From Lysobacter capsici (GTDB taxonomy: Bacteria; Pseudomonadota; Gammaproteobacteria; Xanthomonadales; Xanthomonadaceae): a DNA stretch of 64,000 nt. This document shows positions 47,830 to 55,708 of this stretch, in pieces. The position numbers were made by a program, and so were the translations under genes. Location: assembly GCF_018732085.1 (NCBI RefSeq), contig NZ_CP076103.1, positions 3,782,001 to 3,846,000 on the forward strand. The letters run 5' to 3'. Each line of letters starts with the position of its first letter. Position 1 is the first letter of the stretch. The notes under the pieces are model-generated. The model was not told where the DNA came from, did not search any database, and was given only the letters and a program-made list of their open reading frames with translations.

Positions 47830-49461
47830 TCAATCGCTCACCGCCGCCAACGCCTCGAACGCCCGCGCCACCGCTTCGGCGCCCGGATCGATCGCGCCGG
47901 TGAGCGCGTGCTCGGGCACGTAGGACGCGCGACCCGCGCCGGCGCGGGCCATCGTCGCGGTGAGATCGGCGCCTTCGCGCGCCGCGCGCGCGGCTTCGAC
48001 GAAGCCCTGCGGCAAGGACTGCACCGCCGGGATCAGCGCATCGAGCATGGTGCGATCGCCCGGCCCCGCGCCACCGTAATGCCGCATGCGCGCGATGCCT
48101 TCGTCCAAGGCGGCCGGCCAGTCGCGGCCGGCGGCGAGCGCGGTCCCGGTGGCGGTGAACAGGATCGACAACAGCACGCCGCTGGACCCGCCCATCGCAT
48201 GCGCGAGCAGGCGCCCGAGTTCGTCGCACAGCCGCGCGGCCTCACCCGTGCTCAGGGAATTTTGCTGCAATCGCGCCTGCACTGCGCGCGCGCCGGTCGC
48301 GAAGGTGCTGCCGGCGTCGCCGTCGCCGATGCGCGCGTCGAATTCGTCCAAGGTTTTTTCCGCATCGAGCAAGGTCCACACCACCCGCTCGATCTTCGCC
48401 GCGACCGCATCGTCCTGGGTGCCGGGCGCGATGCGATCGGCGGCGTCGAGCGCGACTTCGAACACGCGCGGTTCGCGCGGAACATAGGTCCCCGGCCAGG
48501 CCAGCGGTTCGACCGGCGCGCGCAACGCATCGAGGTATTCGGCTTCGGCCGGCAGCAAGGTCACCGAGAAACCGTGCATGTCGAGCGAGGTCATCAAAGG
48601 CGCCGGACGCACCATCAAGGCGACGCGCGGCAGGCCGATACGATTGAGCACTTCATCGGCGAGCAGCGCCAGTTCCTGGGTCGAGCATCCGCCCAGATCG
48701 TTGAGCATGACGATCAACGGCGTACCCGGGCCGTAACGCAGATCGGCCTGTTCCAGCAGCAGTGTCAGCACCATGTCCACCGCGCTGTTCGCATCGCGCG
48801 GACGGATCGCGCGCGCGCCGCGCTCGTTGTGAATGCCCAGCCCGAGTTCGGCGCCGCGCGGCTCGGGCATGTGGCCCGGCAGGGTGCAACTCGACAGCGA
48901 CAACCCCAACGACAACAAACGATCCGCAAGGACCTGCGTACGCGTCGCGACCTCGTTCAAGGCCAGCCCTTGCGAGGCGAGATACCCGGCGTACTTATGC
49001 ACCAGCACCGTGCCCGCGATCCCGCGCGGCCGGGCGGTATCGGGCAGCGCGATGTCGTCGGCGACGATGCACATGCGCACGTCCAGCCCTTCGCTGCGCG
49101 CCTGCTCGGCGGCGAGCCCGAAGTTGAGGCGATCGCCGGTGTAGTTCTTCACGATCAACAAACTGCCGCCGCTGCCGGTGCAGTGGCGAATCGCGGCGAG
49201 CACCGCGGCGACACTGGGCGAGGCGAAGATTTCGCCTGAGATCGCCGCGCTGAGCATGCCGCGACCGATAAACCCCGCATGCGAAGGCTCATGCCCCGCG
49301 CCGCCGCCCGACAACACCGCGACCTGCGCACGATCCAGATCGCTGCGCGCGAGAATGCGCATGCCCGACGCGGGATCGGCGACGTCCACCGCCGCGCCGG
49401 TCGCGGTGCTGGCGAGCACCTGCCGGACCACATCGCCGGGATGGTTGTAGAAACGATCCAT
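47830..49461 (-). CDS. Single-chain dihydroxyacetone kinase
   Basis: A 543-residue kinase of the DhaK-DhaL fused, ATP-dependent type. The DhaK half (~1-335) has VLSGGGAGHEPSHAGFIG (~48), LIVKNYTGDRLNFGLAAEQA (~102) and GLGIHNERGARA with the histidine that binds the substrate (~206). The DhaL half (~350-540) has ARIGDGDAGSTFATGARAV (~368) and MGGSSGVLLSILF. It converts dihydroxyacetone (or glyceraldehyde) to the phosphate. I start at ATG 49461 (MDRFYNHPGDVV), the usual N-terminus; the upstream frame is open but lacks similarity. It stands alone here, with no dha operon around it. Confidence 0.9.
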   Translation of the reverse strand: MDRFYNHPGDVVRQVLASTATGAAVDVADPASGMRILARSDLDRAQVAVLSGGGAGHEPSHAGFIGRGMLSAAISGEIFASPSVAAVLAAIRHCTGSGGSLLIVKNYTGDRLNFGLAAEQARSEGLDVRMCIVADDIALPDTARPRGIAGTVLVHKYAGYLASQGLALNEVATRTQVLADRLLSLGLSLSSCTLPGHMPEPRGAELGLGIHNERGARAIRPRDANSAVDMVLTLLLEQADLRYGPGTPLIVMLNDLGGCSTQELALLADEVLNRIGLPRVALMVRPAPLMTSLDMHGFSVTLLPAEAEYLDALRAPVEPLAWPGTYVPREPRVFEVALDAADRIAPGTQDDAVAAKIERVVWTLLDAEKTLDEFDARIGDGDAGSTFATGARAVQARLQQNSLSTGEAARLCDELGRLLAHAMGGSSGVLLSILFTATGTALAAGRDWPAALDEGIARMRHYGGAGPGDRTMLDALIPAVQSLPQGFVEAARAAREGADLTATMARAGAGRASYVPEHALTGAIDPGAEAVARAFEALAAVSD

Positions 49462-49769
49462 GAGCTGCGCCTTGAAAGGTCGATACGCAGTCCATGGTAA
49501 GTCAGCGACCGGGTCGGACAACATGCGATTTCGTTCCGGATATGGCGATGCGAAGGGTGCGAATGTGAACAGATTTCGCCAGAAACGCGAGGCTCGGGTC
49601 ATGCGATCCATCAGCTGGAAGCTCGACGACGGTCACGGCCGCGTGACGCTTGCGACCGCGCGATGGCAATGACGACCACGGCGAAAGATCACCCGCGCGA
49701 ACGAACCATGGCGAATAAAAACGGGCGCGACGCCGCTAACCGCTCGCCGCCGCGCCCGTCCACCTCGAC
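49462..49769. other. Gap between the kinase and the SpoIID-like gene
   Basis: The 308 bp hold the upstream region of the dihydroxyacetone kinase gene (right-to-left reading) and the 3' flank of the SpoIID-like gene. No gene, hairpin with T run or repeat was recognised. Confidence 0.4.
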
Positions 49770-51593
49770 TCAGCAATCCGGCGCGACGCGTCCGTCCGAT
49801 CCGGTGTAGGTGTAGGCGTCGGGAATGAAGCGGCCGCTGCCGATGCGGTTCCACACGCTGCTGGTGCCGTAGGTGCCGGTCACCGAGCTGCCGCTGGTCT
49901 GGCATTGGATCGTCACGTTGGTGTTGTCGGCCAGCGTATCGACCACCGAATGGCTCGTGCCCGGCCCGGAGCGCGCGTTGAGCGGCGTGCCGTTGGTGTT
50001 GACCGTGCCGCTGATGCTGCCGGGATCGGGATTGCCGCTGGAGCTCGAGCGATACGCGTTGCGCATGCCGCCGGGGCTGTTGTTGTTGTTGAAGTAGTGA
50101 TCGGTGATCCACTTCCAATCGCGGCCGTTGTTGGCGGCCCAGCGCTGCGTGCCCCACTGGCTCATGCCGCGGCCGTGGCCGAAACAGCCCTTGCCCCTGC
50201 CGACCGAATCGCCCAGGCACGGCCAGTTGTTGCGCGGCGAACCGTTGTTGCCGTTGCCGCAGCTCAGGTCGTTGTTGCTGCACGACAGGTTGTCGCCGGG
50301 ATCGTCCCAGGCGTTGTTTTCCGACGAGTATTCGCTGAAGGCCGCGCTCTTGCCGTCGCGGCTCAGGACCACGCCCTTGGTCGCCTTGGCCGCCGCGACC
50401 GTCGCCGATACCGAGTCGGCATTGAACACCTGACACGAGGTCGTGTTGCAGATGTCGTAGCGGCTGCTGATCGGATGGGCGACGTAGTACGCGCCATAAG
50501 TGCGATAGGCGACCGCGCCGGCCGCGAGCGAATTGGCGTGCCACGACGCGATCCACTCTTCGTCCAGCCCCTTGGCGACGTAGTCCTCCAGGCTGTACAC
50601 CGACACGCCGGAGCACGAACGCCCCGAGCAACCGGTGCCGACGCGGATGCTCGACGGCACCGCGACCGCGGTCGCCCCGACCTGCGCCGCGCTCGGCATC
50701 GCGCCGGGCGCTTGCGCCTGATACGCGTTGGCGGCGTCCAGGCGCGCGGCGTTGTCCTCGCGCTCCTTGAGCGCGCGCTGCTTCGACAACACCTGCACGT
50801 GAGTGCGATTGTCGTCGACCCGGCCGCTGCCGGGCTGTAGATCGATCAGGAAGTCGGCGCTGTCGTTGACCCGCGACACGCCGACCAGGCGATGCGTGCG
50901 ATAGCCGGCGCTACTGATCTCGAGCGTGGTGGTCGACGGCAGCGCGTCCTGATCCGCGGCGGCGCGCGGGTGCTTGCTGCGCAGTTCGAAATAGCCCTCG
51001 CCGTTGGTCACGGTGCGATCGCCGTCGCCGCTGCGCACCGCGACGCCGACCAGCGGCTTGCCGTCGCGGCTGTCGTAGACGTAGCCGCTGTACACCGAGC
51101 AGTCGGCGCATTCGGCCGCTTTCAAGGCCAGCAGATCGAGCGCTTCGGATTCGCGCTGCGGCGTCAGCCACAAGGTTGTCGGCAGGCCGATCGCGCCGTC
51201 GGAACTCACCCGCGTGCTCAAGGCCTGATAACCCGGCGCATTGGCGATCAGTTGGTAATCGCCCTTCGTCAGTCCGCTCACCCGCCCGCCTTGCGCGGCC
51301 AGCGACAGGCGTTGGCGCGCGGCCGAATCGCCGAGCGGCGCGACATTCAGATCGGCCTGAATCGCGCGACCGGTGACGCTGTCGCGCACCCGGATATCGA
51401 TCGCGGCGCGCTTCGCATCCGCGGCCAGCGCGATCTTGCCCGCGCCGACGGCTTTGCCCACCGCCAGAGTCTGTCCGGCCAACGCCGCGCCCATCGCCAG
51501 CGCGCAGGCGCCGGCCACCAGCGACACCCCGAGGACGCGACCCGGCCGCGAGACGACGCGACCGGCACGCCCATGCATACGATTGCTGTTCAT
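49770..51593 (-). CDS. Secreted SpoIID/LytB-domain protein
   Basis: A 607-residue exported protein. Signal peptide ~18-40 (VLGVSLVAGACALAMGAALA); then two small beta domains of the carboxypeptidase-regulatory kind (~60-145, DIRVRDSVTGRAIQADLNVA; ~170-250, GYVYDSRDGKPLVGVAVRSG); then a SpoIID/LytB domain (~320-510) with SVYSLEDYVAKGLDEEW, WHANSLAAGAVAYRTYGAYY, CQVFNADSVSATVAAAKATK and GHGRGMSQWGTQRWA; and a C-terminal SH3-like domain (~535-605, LNARSGPGTSHSVVDTLADN). In spore formers SpoIID cuts peptidoglycan; here it could be a cell-wall lytic factor (inference). The start at 51593 gives a normal signal peptide. Confidence 0.85.
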   Translation of the reverse strand: MNSNRMHGRAGRVVSRPGRVLGVSLVAGACALAMGAALAGQTLAVGKAVGAGKIALAADAKRAAIDIRVRDSVTGRAIQADLNVAPLGDSAARQRLSLAAQGGRVSGLTKGDYQLIANAPGYQALSTRVSSDGAIGLPTTLWLTPQRESEALDLLALKAAECADCSVYSGYVYDSRDGKPLVGVAVRSGDGDRTVTNGEGYFELRSKHPRAAADQDALPSTTTLEISSAGYRTHRLVGVSRVNDSADFLIDLQPGSGRVDDNRTHVQVLSKQRALKEREDNAARLDAANAYQAQAPGAMPSAAQVGATAVAVPSSIRVGTGCSGRSCSGVSVYSLEDYVAKGLDEEWIASWHANSLAAGAVAYRTYGAYYVAHPISSRYDICNTTSCQVFNADSVSATVAAAKATKGVVLSRDGKSAAFSEYSSENNAWDDPGDNLSCSNNDLSCGNGNNGSPRNNWPCLGDSVGRGKGCFGHGRGMSQWGTQRWAANNGRDWKWITDHYFNNNNSPGGMRNAYRSSSSGNPDPGSISGTVNTNGTPLNARSGPGTSHSVVDTLADNTNVTIQCQTSGSSVTGTYGTSSVWNRIGSGRFIPDAYTYTGSDGRVAPDC

Positions 51594-51996
51594 TCCTATC
51601 CCCGCTTCGTCGTGATTCGAACGGGCGGCGCCCGTGGCCGTGTTGTATCGGCCGGGCCTGTCGCGGACCTGTCGAATGCCGTGTTTGCGCGCAATGGCGG
51701 CGGATATCGCGATGGACGTCACTGCGGGGTATGGACGTGGCTTCGAATCGATGACGGGTTGCGGAGGCAGCGACCTCAGGACTCAGTCGGCGAAACACGA
51801 CCTGCCCTGCCCACCGCCGACGCACCACGTTCGAACCGCTGCGCGATCTGTCGGCCTTGCGTATCGCTGAACCCCGGACACGACAACGCCGGACGCATGG
51901 CGCCCGGCGTTATGTCGATTGTGGAAACCGGTGGCAAACGAGCGCATCGTCAGCGCGTCGATGTCGCCATAGCCGCAACGGCGCCGTATCGCCGCC
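51594..51996. other. Gap upstream of the SpoIID-like gene
   Basis: The 403 bp contain an AACGCCGG/CCGGCGTT hairpin at ~51882-51912, past the 3' end of the 51997 gene, but with no T run. The promoter for the SpoIID-like gene should lie near 51600-51700. No gene is supported. Confidence 0.4.
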
Positions 51997-52530
51997 TCAG
52001 ACTTTCACCGCGCAGACATGACGCGAATCGAGGCTGTCGACCACCGCGCCGGCCAAGCGGCGATAGCTCACCTCTCCGGTGGCGAAGTGCATCACGAACA
52101 GCAAGGTCGTGATCGCGAACAAGACTTCGCCGCCGGGCACCAGGCCCGGCAAATGCATCACGAACGGCAGGCAGGCCATGCTGAACACCACCGGCCAAGC
52201 GCCGACCGCGGGCACGAGCGAGGCCAATATGTAACCGCGCAGCTGCCGGATGTCGTCGCGCCGTACGCCGCTCCAGGAAGCCTTGACGTAGCGCCACGCC
52301 TTGAACACCAGCCCGGTTTCGAGCACCGCTTCGCGCAGCCTCAGCAACGCCGCTAACGCCGCGGCGGCCTGCGCCAGCATCAGCAATGCACCGATACCGG
52401 TCTTCAGCCAATACACCGCCAGCACGAACGCCGACATCATCGCGCAGAACGCCATCGCCCCCGTCCAGCGAATCCGCTGCAGCGTGCCGACCCAATCGAC
52501 GCGCTCCCATCCGTGGAATCGCGTGGCCAT
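51997..52530 (-). CDS. Hypothetical inner-membrane protein
   Basis: A 177-residue protein with about four hydrophobic segments (TGAMAFCAMMSAFVLAVYWL, then ALLMLAQAAAALAALLRL, then YILASLVPAVGAWPVVFSMA and EVLFAITTLLFVMHFATGE). The N-terminus MATRFHGWERVDWVG is soluble. I do not recognise a family. The start ATG overlaps the upstream stop by one base (TGATG), so it is coupled to the 108-residue secreted protein. Both lie at the downstream end of the T4SS-like block and may belong to its transcript, but there is a 126-bp gap to the DUF4189 genes. Confidence 0.65.
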   Translation of the reverse strand: MATRFHGWERVDWVGTLQRIRWTGAMAFCAMMSAFVLAVYWLKTGIGALLMLAQAAAALAALLRLREAVLETGLVFKAWRYVKASWSGVRRDDIRQLRGYILASLVPAVGAWPVVFSMACLPFVMHLPGLVPGGEVLFAITTLLFVMHFATGEVSYRRLAGAVVDSLDSRHVCAVKV

Positions 52531-52856
52531 CAGAAGGTGGCTGCCGGGTCCGACGAACCGCCGCCCTTCTTGCCCGCGCCATGGCTCGGCACCATCGGCC
52601 GGCCGCCGGCCATGCAGACGTACATGAAGGTGTTGATGTACTGGTAATTGACCGAGTAATACGGGTTGATGACCGTCCACAACCCCATCTTGCCGTTGAT
52701 CGCCATCCAGTTATGCGCCGGATACCCGATCGTGCAGAACTTGTCCGGATTGTTGTTGTACGGCACTTCCTCGTACACACCGCGCTTGCCCTGCGCCATC
52801 GCCGGCGCGACCGCGAACAACGCCACCAGACCGAACGCCACGATTGAACGTTTCAT
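52530..52856 (-). CDS. Hypothetical small secreted protein
   Basis: A 108-residue protein with a plain signal peptide (MKRSIVAFGLVALFAVAPAM, AQ cleavage). The mature part contains GVYEEVPYNNNPDKFCTIGY, AHNWMAINGKMGLWTVINPY and a second cysteine in MYVCMAGG, and ends with a Gly/Lys/Ser tail. It is conserved-looking but not recognised. An ATG at 52856 is chosen because the signal peptide begins there; AAGGAG sits about 5 bases upstream. It is coupled to the following membrane protein. Confidence 0.65.
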   Translation of the reverse strand: MKRSIVAFGLVALFAVAPAMAQGKRGVYEEVPYNNNPDKFCTIGYPAHNWMAINGKMGLWTVINPYYSVNYQYINTFMYVCMAGGRPMVPSHGAGKKGGGSSDPAATF

Positions 52857-52982
52857 GCAACTCTCCTTGTGAATACCGCACCTGATTTTGAACACGGATA
52901 ACGAGCAAGAATTATCTTGGAAGCGCCACCAATCCACTCGAGCCCAATATCGCTGCGATAGCCGAACGCCGGCACATCTATC

Positions 52983-53510
52983 TCACCTGACCCGCACCGG
53001 ATAACTACAACCGGAGTAGTAAACCTTGCAGTTCTCCAGCCCGTCACTAATACCCTGTTTTAAGCCCAGATCAGCGGCTCGCTCAGCCGTCGCAGCCCTC
53101 ATCGACGTATATCCCGCATTTCCTGCAACAAGAACGCCGCATTGGTTGCAATAAACAAAAACAACCTCGCGCTGTGCCCCACCTTTAGAACGACAGTCGT
53201 TCATGGCAGCCGCTTTCGCTTTACGCTGACTTGCCATCTCCACGGCGACACCGATGCCAGCGCTGTCTTTCGCATTGTCTACAGCAATTGCGCCCCAACG
53301 ATCTGCCCAACGAACAATTGGCGTACTAGACGAAGTCGAAGCGCTGGAATCCGACTGATAATAAGGAGAGCTTGGATTGTCGGGCGGGATGCAAAGCGGA
53401 TTGTTTCCCGCAGGAATTCCCGCCGGACAGCCCTGAGCGACCGCGAAGCCAGTAACCCCAGCCCCAGCGCAACAAAAAAGCAGCAACGAATTAACCAGCC
53501 TTAATATCAC
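52983..53510 (-). CDS. DUF4189 secreted protein (paralogue 1)
   Basis: A 175-residue exported protein: signal peptide (~1-25), then the motif CPAGIPAGNNPLCIPPDNPS (~28-47) shared by the whole array, YYQS, and a DUF4189-like domain (~67-175) with WADRWGAIAVDN, CNQCGVLVAGN and CKVYYSGCSYP. Unlike its sisters it has REVVFVYC in place of the CKVxLxY segment. The GTG start directly follows the TAG stop of paralogue 2. It is the last of five in the array and should be made from the same transcript. The function is unknown. Confidence 0.75.
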   Translation of the reverse strand: MILRLVNSLLLFCCAGAGVTGFAVAQGCPAGIPAGNNPLCIPPDNPSSPYYQSDSSASTSSSTPIVRWADRWGAIAVDNAKDSAGIGVAVEMASQRKAKAAAMNDCRSKGGAQREVVFVYCNQCGVLVAGNAGYTSMRAATAERAADLGLKQGISDGLENCKVYYSGCSYPVRVR

Positions 53511-53993
53511 CTACTTCACCAGCACCGCATGAGTGCAGTCGGAAAAATAAATCTGGCAATTCCTATCTGAACGATTACAGACCTCCATACCCGCTTCAGT
53601 TGCCTTCTCCACCGTAGGGGCCCTTGCCGTGTTGTAACCCCTATCGCCTTCAATAATTACACCGCATTGGTTTGAATAAACCAGTTGCACTTTGCATTGC
53701 GTGCCGCCCTTCCTTTGACAATCCTGCATTGCCGCACTCTGAGCTATTTTTTTGCTAGGCATGTCTCTAGAGACACCCAGCCCGACCTTGTCATCAATGA
53801 CGAATGCGCCCCAACGTTTTTCCCATCGACCAACAGGTACGGTTTCAGTGGAACCACCTGACTGATAGTAAGGAGAGTTTGGATTGCCGGGTGGAATACA
53901 CAAGGGGTTGTTGCCCGCAGGAATTCCCGCGGGGCACTGCGCAAATACCGGCACCCCAGCCAGCATTAGGCTGACTAAAAAAAAGCCTCTCAT
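53511..53993 (-). CDS. DUF4189 secreted protein (paralogue 2)
   Basis: A 160-residue exported protein: signal peptide MRGFFLVSLMLAGVPVFAQ, CPAGIPAGNNPLCIPPGNPN (~20-39), YYQSGG, then DUF4189-like domain: RWEKRWGAFVIDDKVGLGVS (~56), CKVQLVYSNQCGVIIEGDRG (~98) and CQIYFSDCTH (~145). It is the most diverged from paralogues 4 and 5, and closer to paralogue 3. The ATG at 53993 overlaps the stop of paralogue 3 by one base (TAATG), so translation is coupled. Function unknown. Confidence 0.78.
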   Translation of the reverse strand: MRGFFLVSLMLAGVPVFAQCPAGIPAGNNPLCIPPGNPNSPYYQSGGSTETVPVGRWEKRWGAFVIDDKVGLGVSRDMPSKKIAQSAAMQDCQRKGGTQCKVQLVYSNQCGVIIEGDRGYNTARAPTVEKATEAGMEVCNRSDRNCQIYFSDCTHAVLVK

Positions 53994-54481
53994 TACCTTA
54001 CAAGCTCAGCAGGGCTGCAATCCGAAAAATATACATAACAACCTTGGTCCCCAGACCTCCGACATGTATCCATACCGATCTCAGTCGCACGCGCAACTTT
54101 TGGAGCGGCTGAAGTGCTAAAGGTCTTTGCCCCAGCAACAATCACCCCACATTGGTTGAAGTAGGTGAGCTCCACTTTGCAGGATGTGCCACCCTTTCTC
54201 CGGCATTCCGACATTGCCGCGGTTTGAGCAGCACGCTTACTACGCATGCTCTTGGAAGCACCCAGGCCCGCCTTTAGATCAATAGCGAATGCGCCCCAAC
54301 GATTCTCCCAACGCTCAACGGCTATTGAATCAGCCGCGCCCCCCGGGTCTCGATAGTAAGGCGAGTTCGGATTGTCGGATGGAATACACAAGGGATTATT
54401 CGCCACTGGGATTCCGGCAGGGCATTGAGCCATTGCTGGTGAACTAGCTATCATAAACATCGCCAAAAATAGGAGTTTCAT
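53993..54481 (-). CDS. DUF4189 secreted protein (paralogue 3)
   Basis: A 162-residue exported protein starting MKLLFLAMFMIASSPAMAQ; ATG 54499 six codons upstream is an alternative. The conserved N-terminal motif is CPAGIPVANNPLCIPSDNPN, with two changes from the others. The domain has RWENRWGAFAIDLKAGLGAS, CKVELTYFNQCGVIVAGAKT and CYVYFSDCSP. It overlaps paralogue 2 by one base. A 176-bp gap, with a possible paralogue remnant, separates it from paralogue 4. Function unknown. Confidence 0.77.
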   Translation of the reverse strand: MKLLFLAMFMIASSPAMAQCPAGIPVANNPLCIPSDNPNSPYYRDPGGAADSIAVERWENRWGAFAIDLKAGLGASKSMRSKRAAQTAAMSECRRKGGTSCKVELTYFNQCGVIVAGAKTFSTSAAPKVARATEIGMDTCRRSGDQGCYVYFSDCSPAELVR

Positions 54482-54574
54482 CAAATGTCCAGCTCGCATT
54501 TTTCGCGCCGCATATCACGCCAATTAGTCACTGCCTGAAAAATTTTGCGATCGAAGAAGCGCGCCTTGCAACCT

Positions 54575-54657
54575 TAGCTTCTTGCGCTGCTACAAATTCC
54601 TTTACCATTCTCAGTCGCGTGCTCAGCCGTATCCGACAACGCAATACCCAAAGCCGA
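54575..54657 (-). pseudogene. Possible remnant of a DUF4189 C-terminus
   Basis: Directly after the stop of paralogue 4, and in its frame, the DNA still reads SALGIALSDTAEHATENGKG then ICSSARS, ending in a stop. The segment TAEHATENGKGIC resembles ATAERAADLGLKQGI or GTVEQATKLGMEKCNN in the paralogues. This may be what is left of a sixth copy. It is short and the resemblance could be chance. Confidence 0.3.
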
Positions 54658-55167
54658 TCACCTAACCCGCTCGGCAAAACTGCAATTCGAATAATAGACT
54701 CGACAGCCTTTTAGGCCATCTTTCTCGCACCTCTCAATTCCTAACTCCGAAGCCTTGTCGATGGACTCGGCGCTCATTGAGTTCCAGCCAGCGTCACCAG
54801 CCACGACGACACCGCACTGATTGCGATAGGTCAAAATGACTTTACAGCGCTGCCCTCCTTTAGCCAGGCACTCATCCATAGCCACACGCTTAGCCTTGCG
54901 CTCTGAGCTACTCATCTGAGCCACACCAAGCCCAGCACCACCGTCGCGATTGTCGATAGCGATAGCGCCCCAACGATCTGCCCAGCGAACAATCGGTGCG
55001 CTAGGCGCAGTCGGGGCGCTTAGACCCGACTGGTAATAAGGAGAGCTTGGATTGTCGGGCGGGATGCAAAGCGGATTGTTTCCAGCAGGAATTCCCGCCG
55101 GACATTCTTGCGCTGCCGCCAGCTCGCTCAAGCTCAACATCGCTGCTATAGCCAGCAACTGGTACAC
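54658..55167 (-). CDS. DUF4189 secreted protein (paralogue 4)
   Basis: A 169-residue exported protein: signal peptide MYQLLAIAAMLSLSELAAAQ, then ECPAGIPAGNNPLCIPPDNP, YYQSG, and the domain: VRWADRWGAIAIDNRDGGAG (~62), CKVILTYRNQCGVVVAGDAG (~110), CRVYYSNCSF (~156). It starts with GTG at 55167, five bases after the paralogue 5 stop. It is close in sequence to paralogue 5 and paralogue 1, the segment GWxSM.AE in place of GYNTMRA. Function unknown. Confidence 0.77.
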   Translation of the reverse strand: MYQLLAIAAMLSLSELAAAQECPAGIPAGNNPLCIPPDNPSSPYYQSGLSAPTAPSAPIVRWADRWGAIAIDNRDGGAGLGVAQMSSSERKAKRVAMDECLAKGGQRCKVILTYRNQCGVVVAGDAGWNSMSAESIDKASELGIERCEKDGLKGCRVYYSNCSFAERVR

Positions 55168-55172
55168 CTATC

Positions 55173-55676
55173 TCACCGGACACGTACGGGATAGCTGCAG
55201 CTTGAGTAATAGACCTTGCAGTCTTTTAGACCGTCGTTATTGCATTTTTCCATGCCTAACTTGGTTGCCTGTTCGACGGTCCCAGCGCGCATAGTGTTAT
55301 AGCCAGACTCCGCCCAGACCAGCACTCCACATTGGTTGTAGAAAGACAAAGCGACTTTGCATTGCGTGCCACCTTTTCTTCGACAGTCCTGCAAGGCCGT
55401 CGTTTTGGCCTTACGTTCGCTAGACATCATTTCCGCGACACCAATACCCACGCTATCTCGTGCGGTATCCATTGCAATGGCCCCCCATCGATCTGCCCAT
55501 TTTGGAGCTGGGACACTGGGCGTGTTGGGTAAGCCAGAATCTGGCTGATAATAGGGAGAGTTCGGGTTGTCGGGCGGAATACACAGAGGATTATTTCCCG
55601 CGGGTATGCCCGCAGGGCACTGAGCCAGTGCTGGAGCGTAAATTACAAGCAACCCAATCAAAAGCAAGGATCTCAT
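55173..55676 (-). CDS. DUF4189 secreted protein (paralogue 5)
   Basis: A 167-residue exported protein starting MRSLLLIGLLVIYAPALAQ (ATG at 55676; the upstream frame to 55712 is open). It has CPAGIPAGNNPLCIPPDNPN, YYQPDSG, and the domain: KWADRWGAIAMDTARDSVGI (~61), CKVALSFYNQCGVLVWAESG (~109) and CKVYYSSCSY (~155). It is the first of the array and lies 32 bases downstream of the virB6-like gene, so the array probably continues the T4SS transcript. Function unknown. Confidence 0.78.
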   Translation of the reverse strand: MRSLLLIGLLVIYAPALAQCPAGIPAGNNPLCIPPDNPNSPYYQPDSGLPNTPSVPAPKWADRWGAIAMDTARDSVGIGVAEMMSSERKAKTTALQDCRRKGGTQCKVALSFYNQCGVLVWAESGYNTMRAGTVEQATKLGMEKCNNDGLKDCKVYYSSCSYPVRVR

Positions 55677-55708
55677 CTTTGCAAATCTCCCATACTCGCT
55701 CTGCTCTC

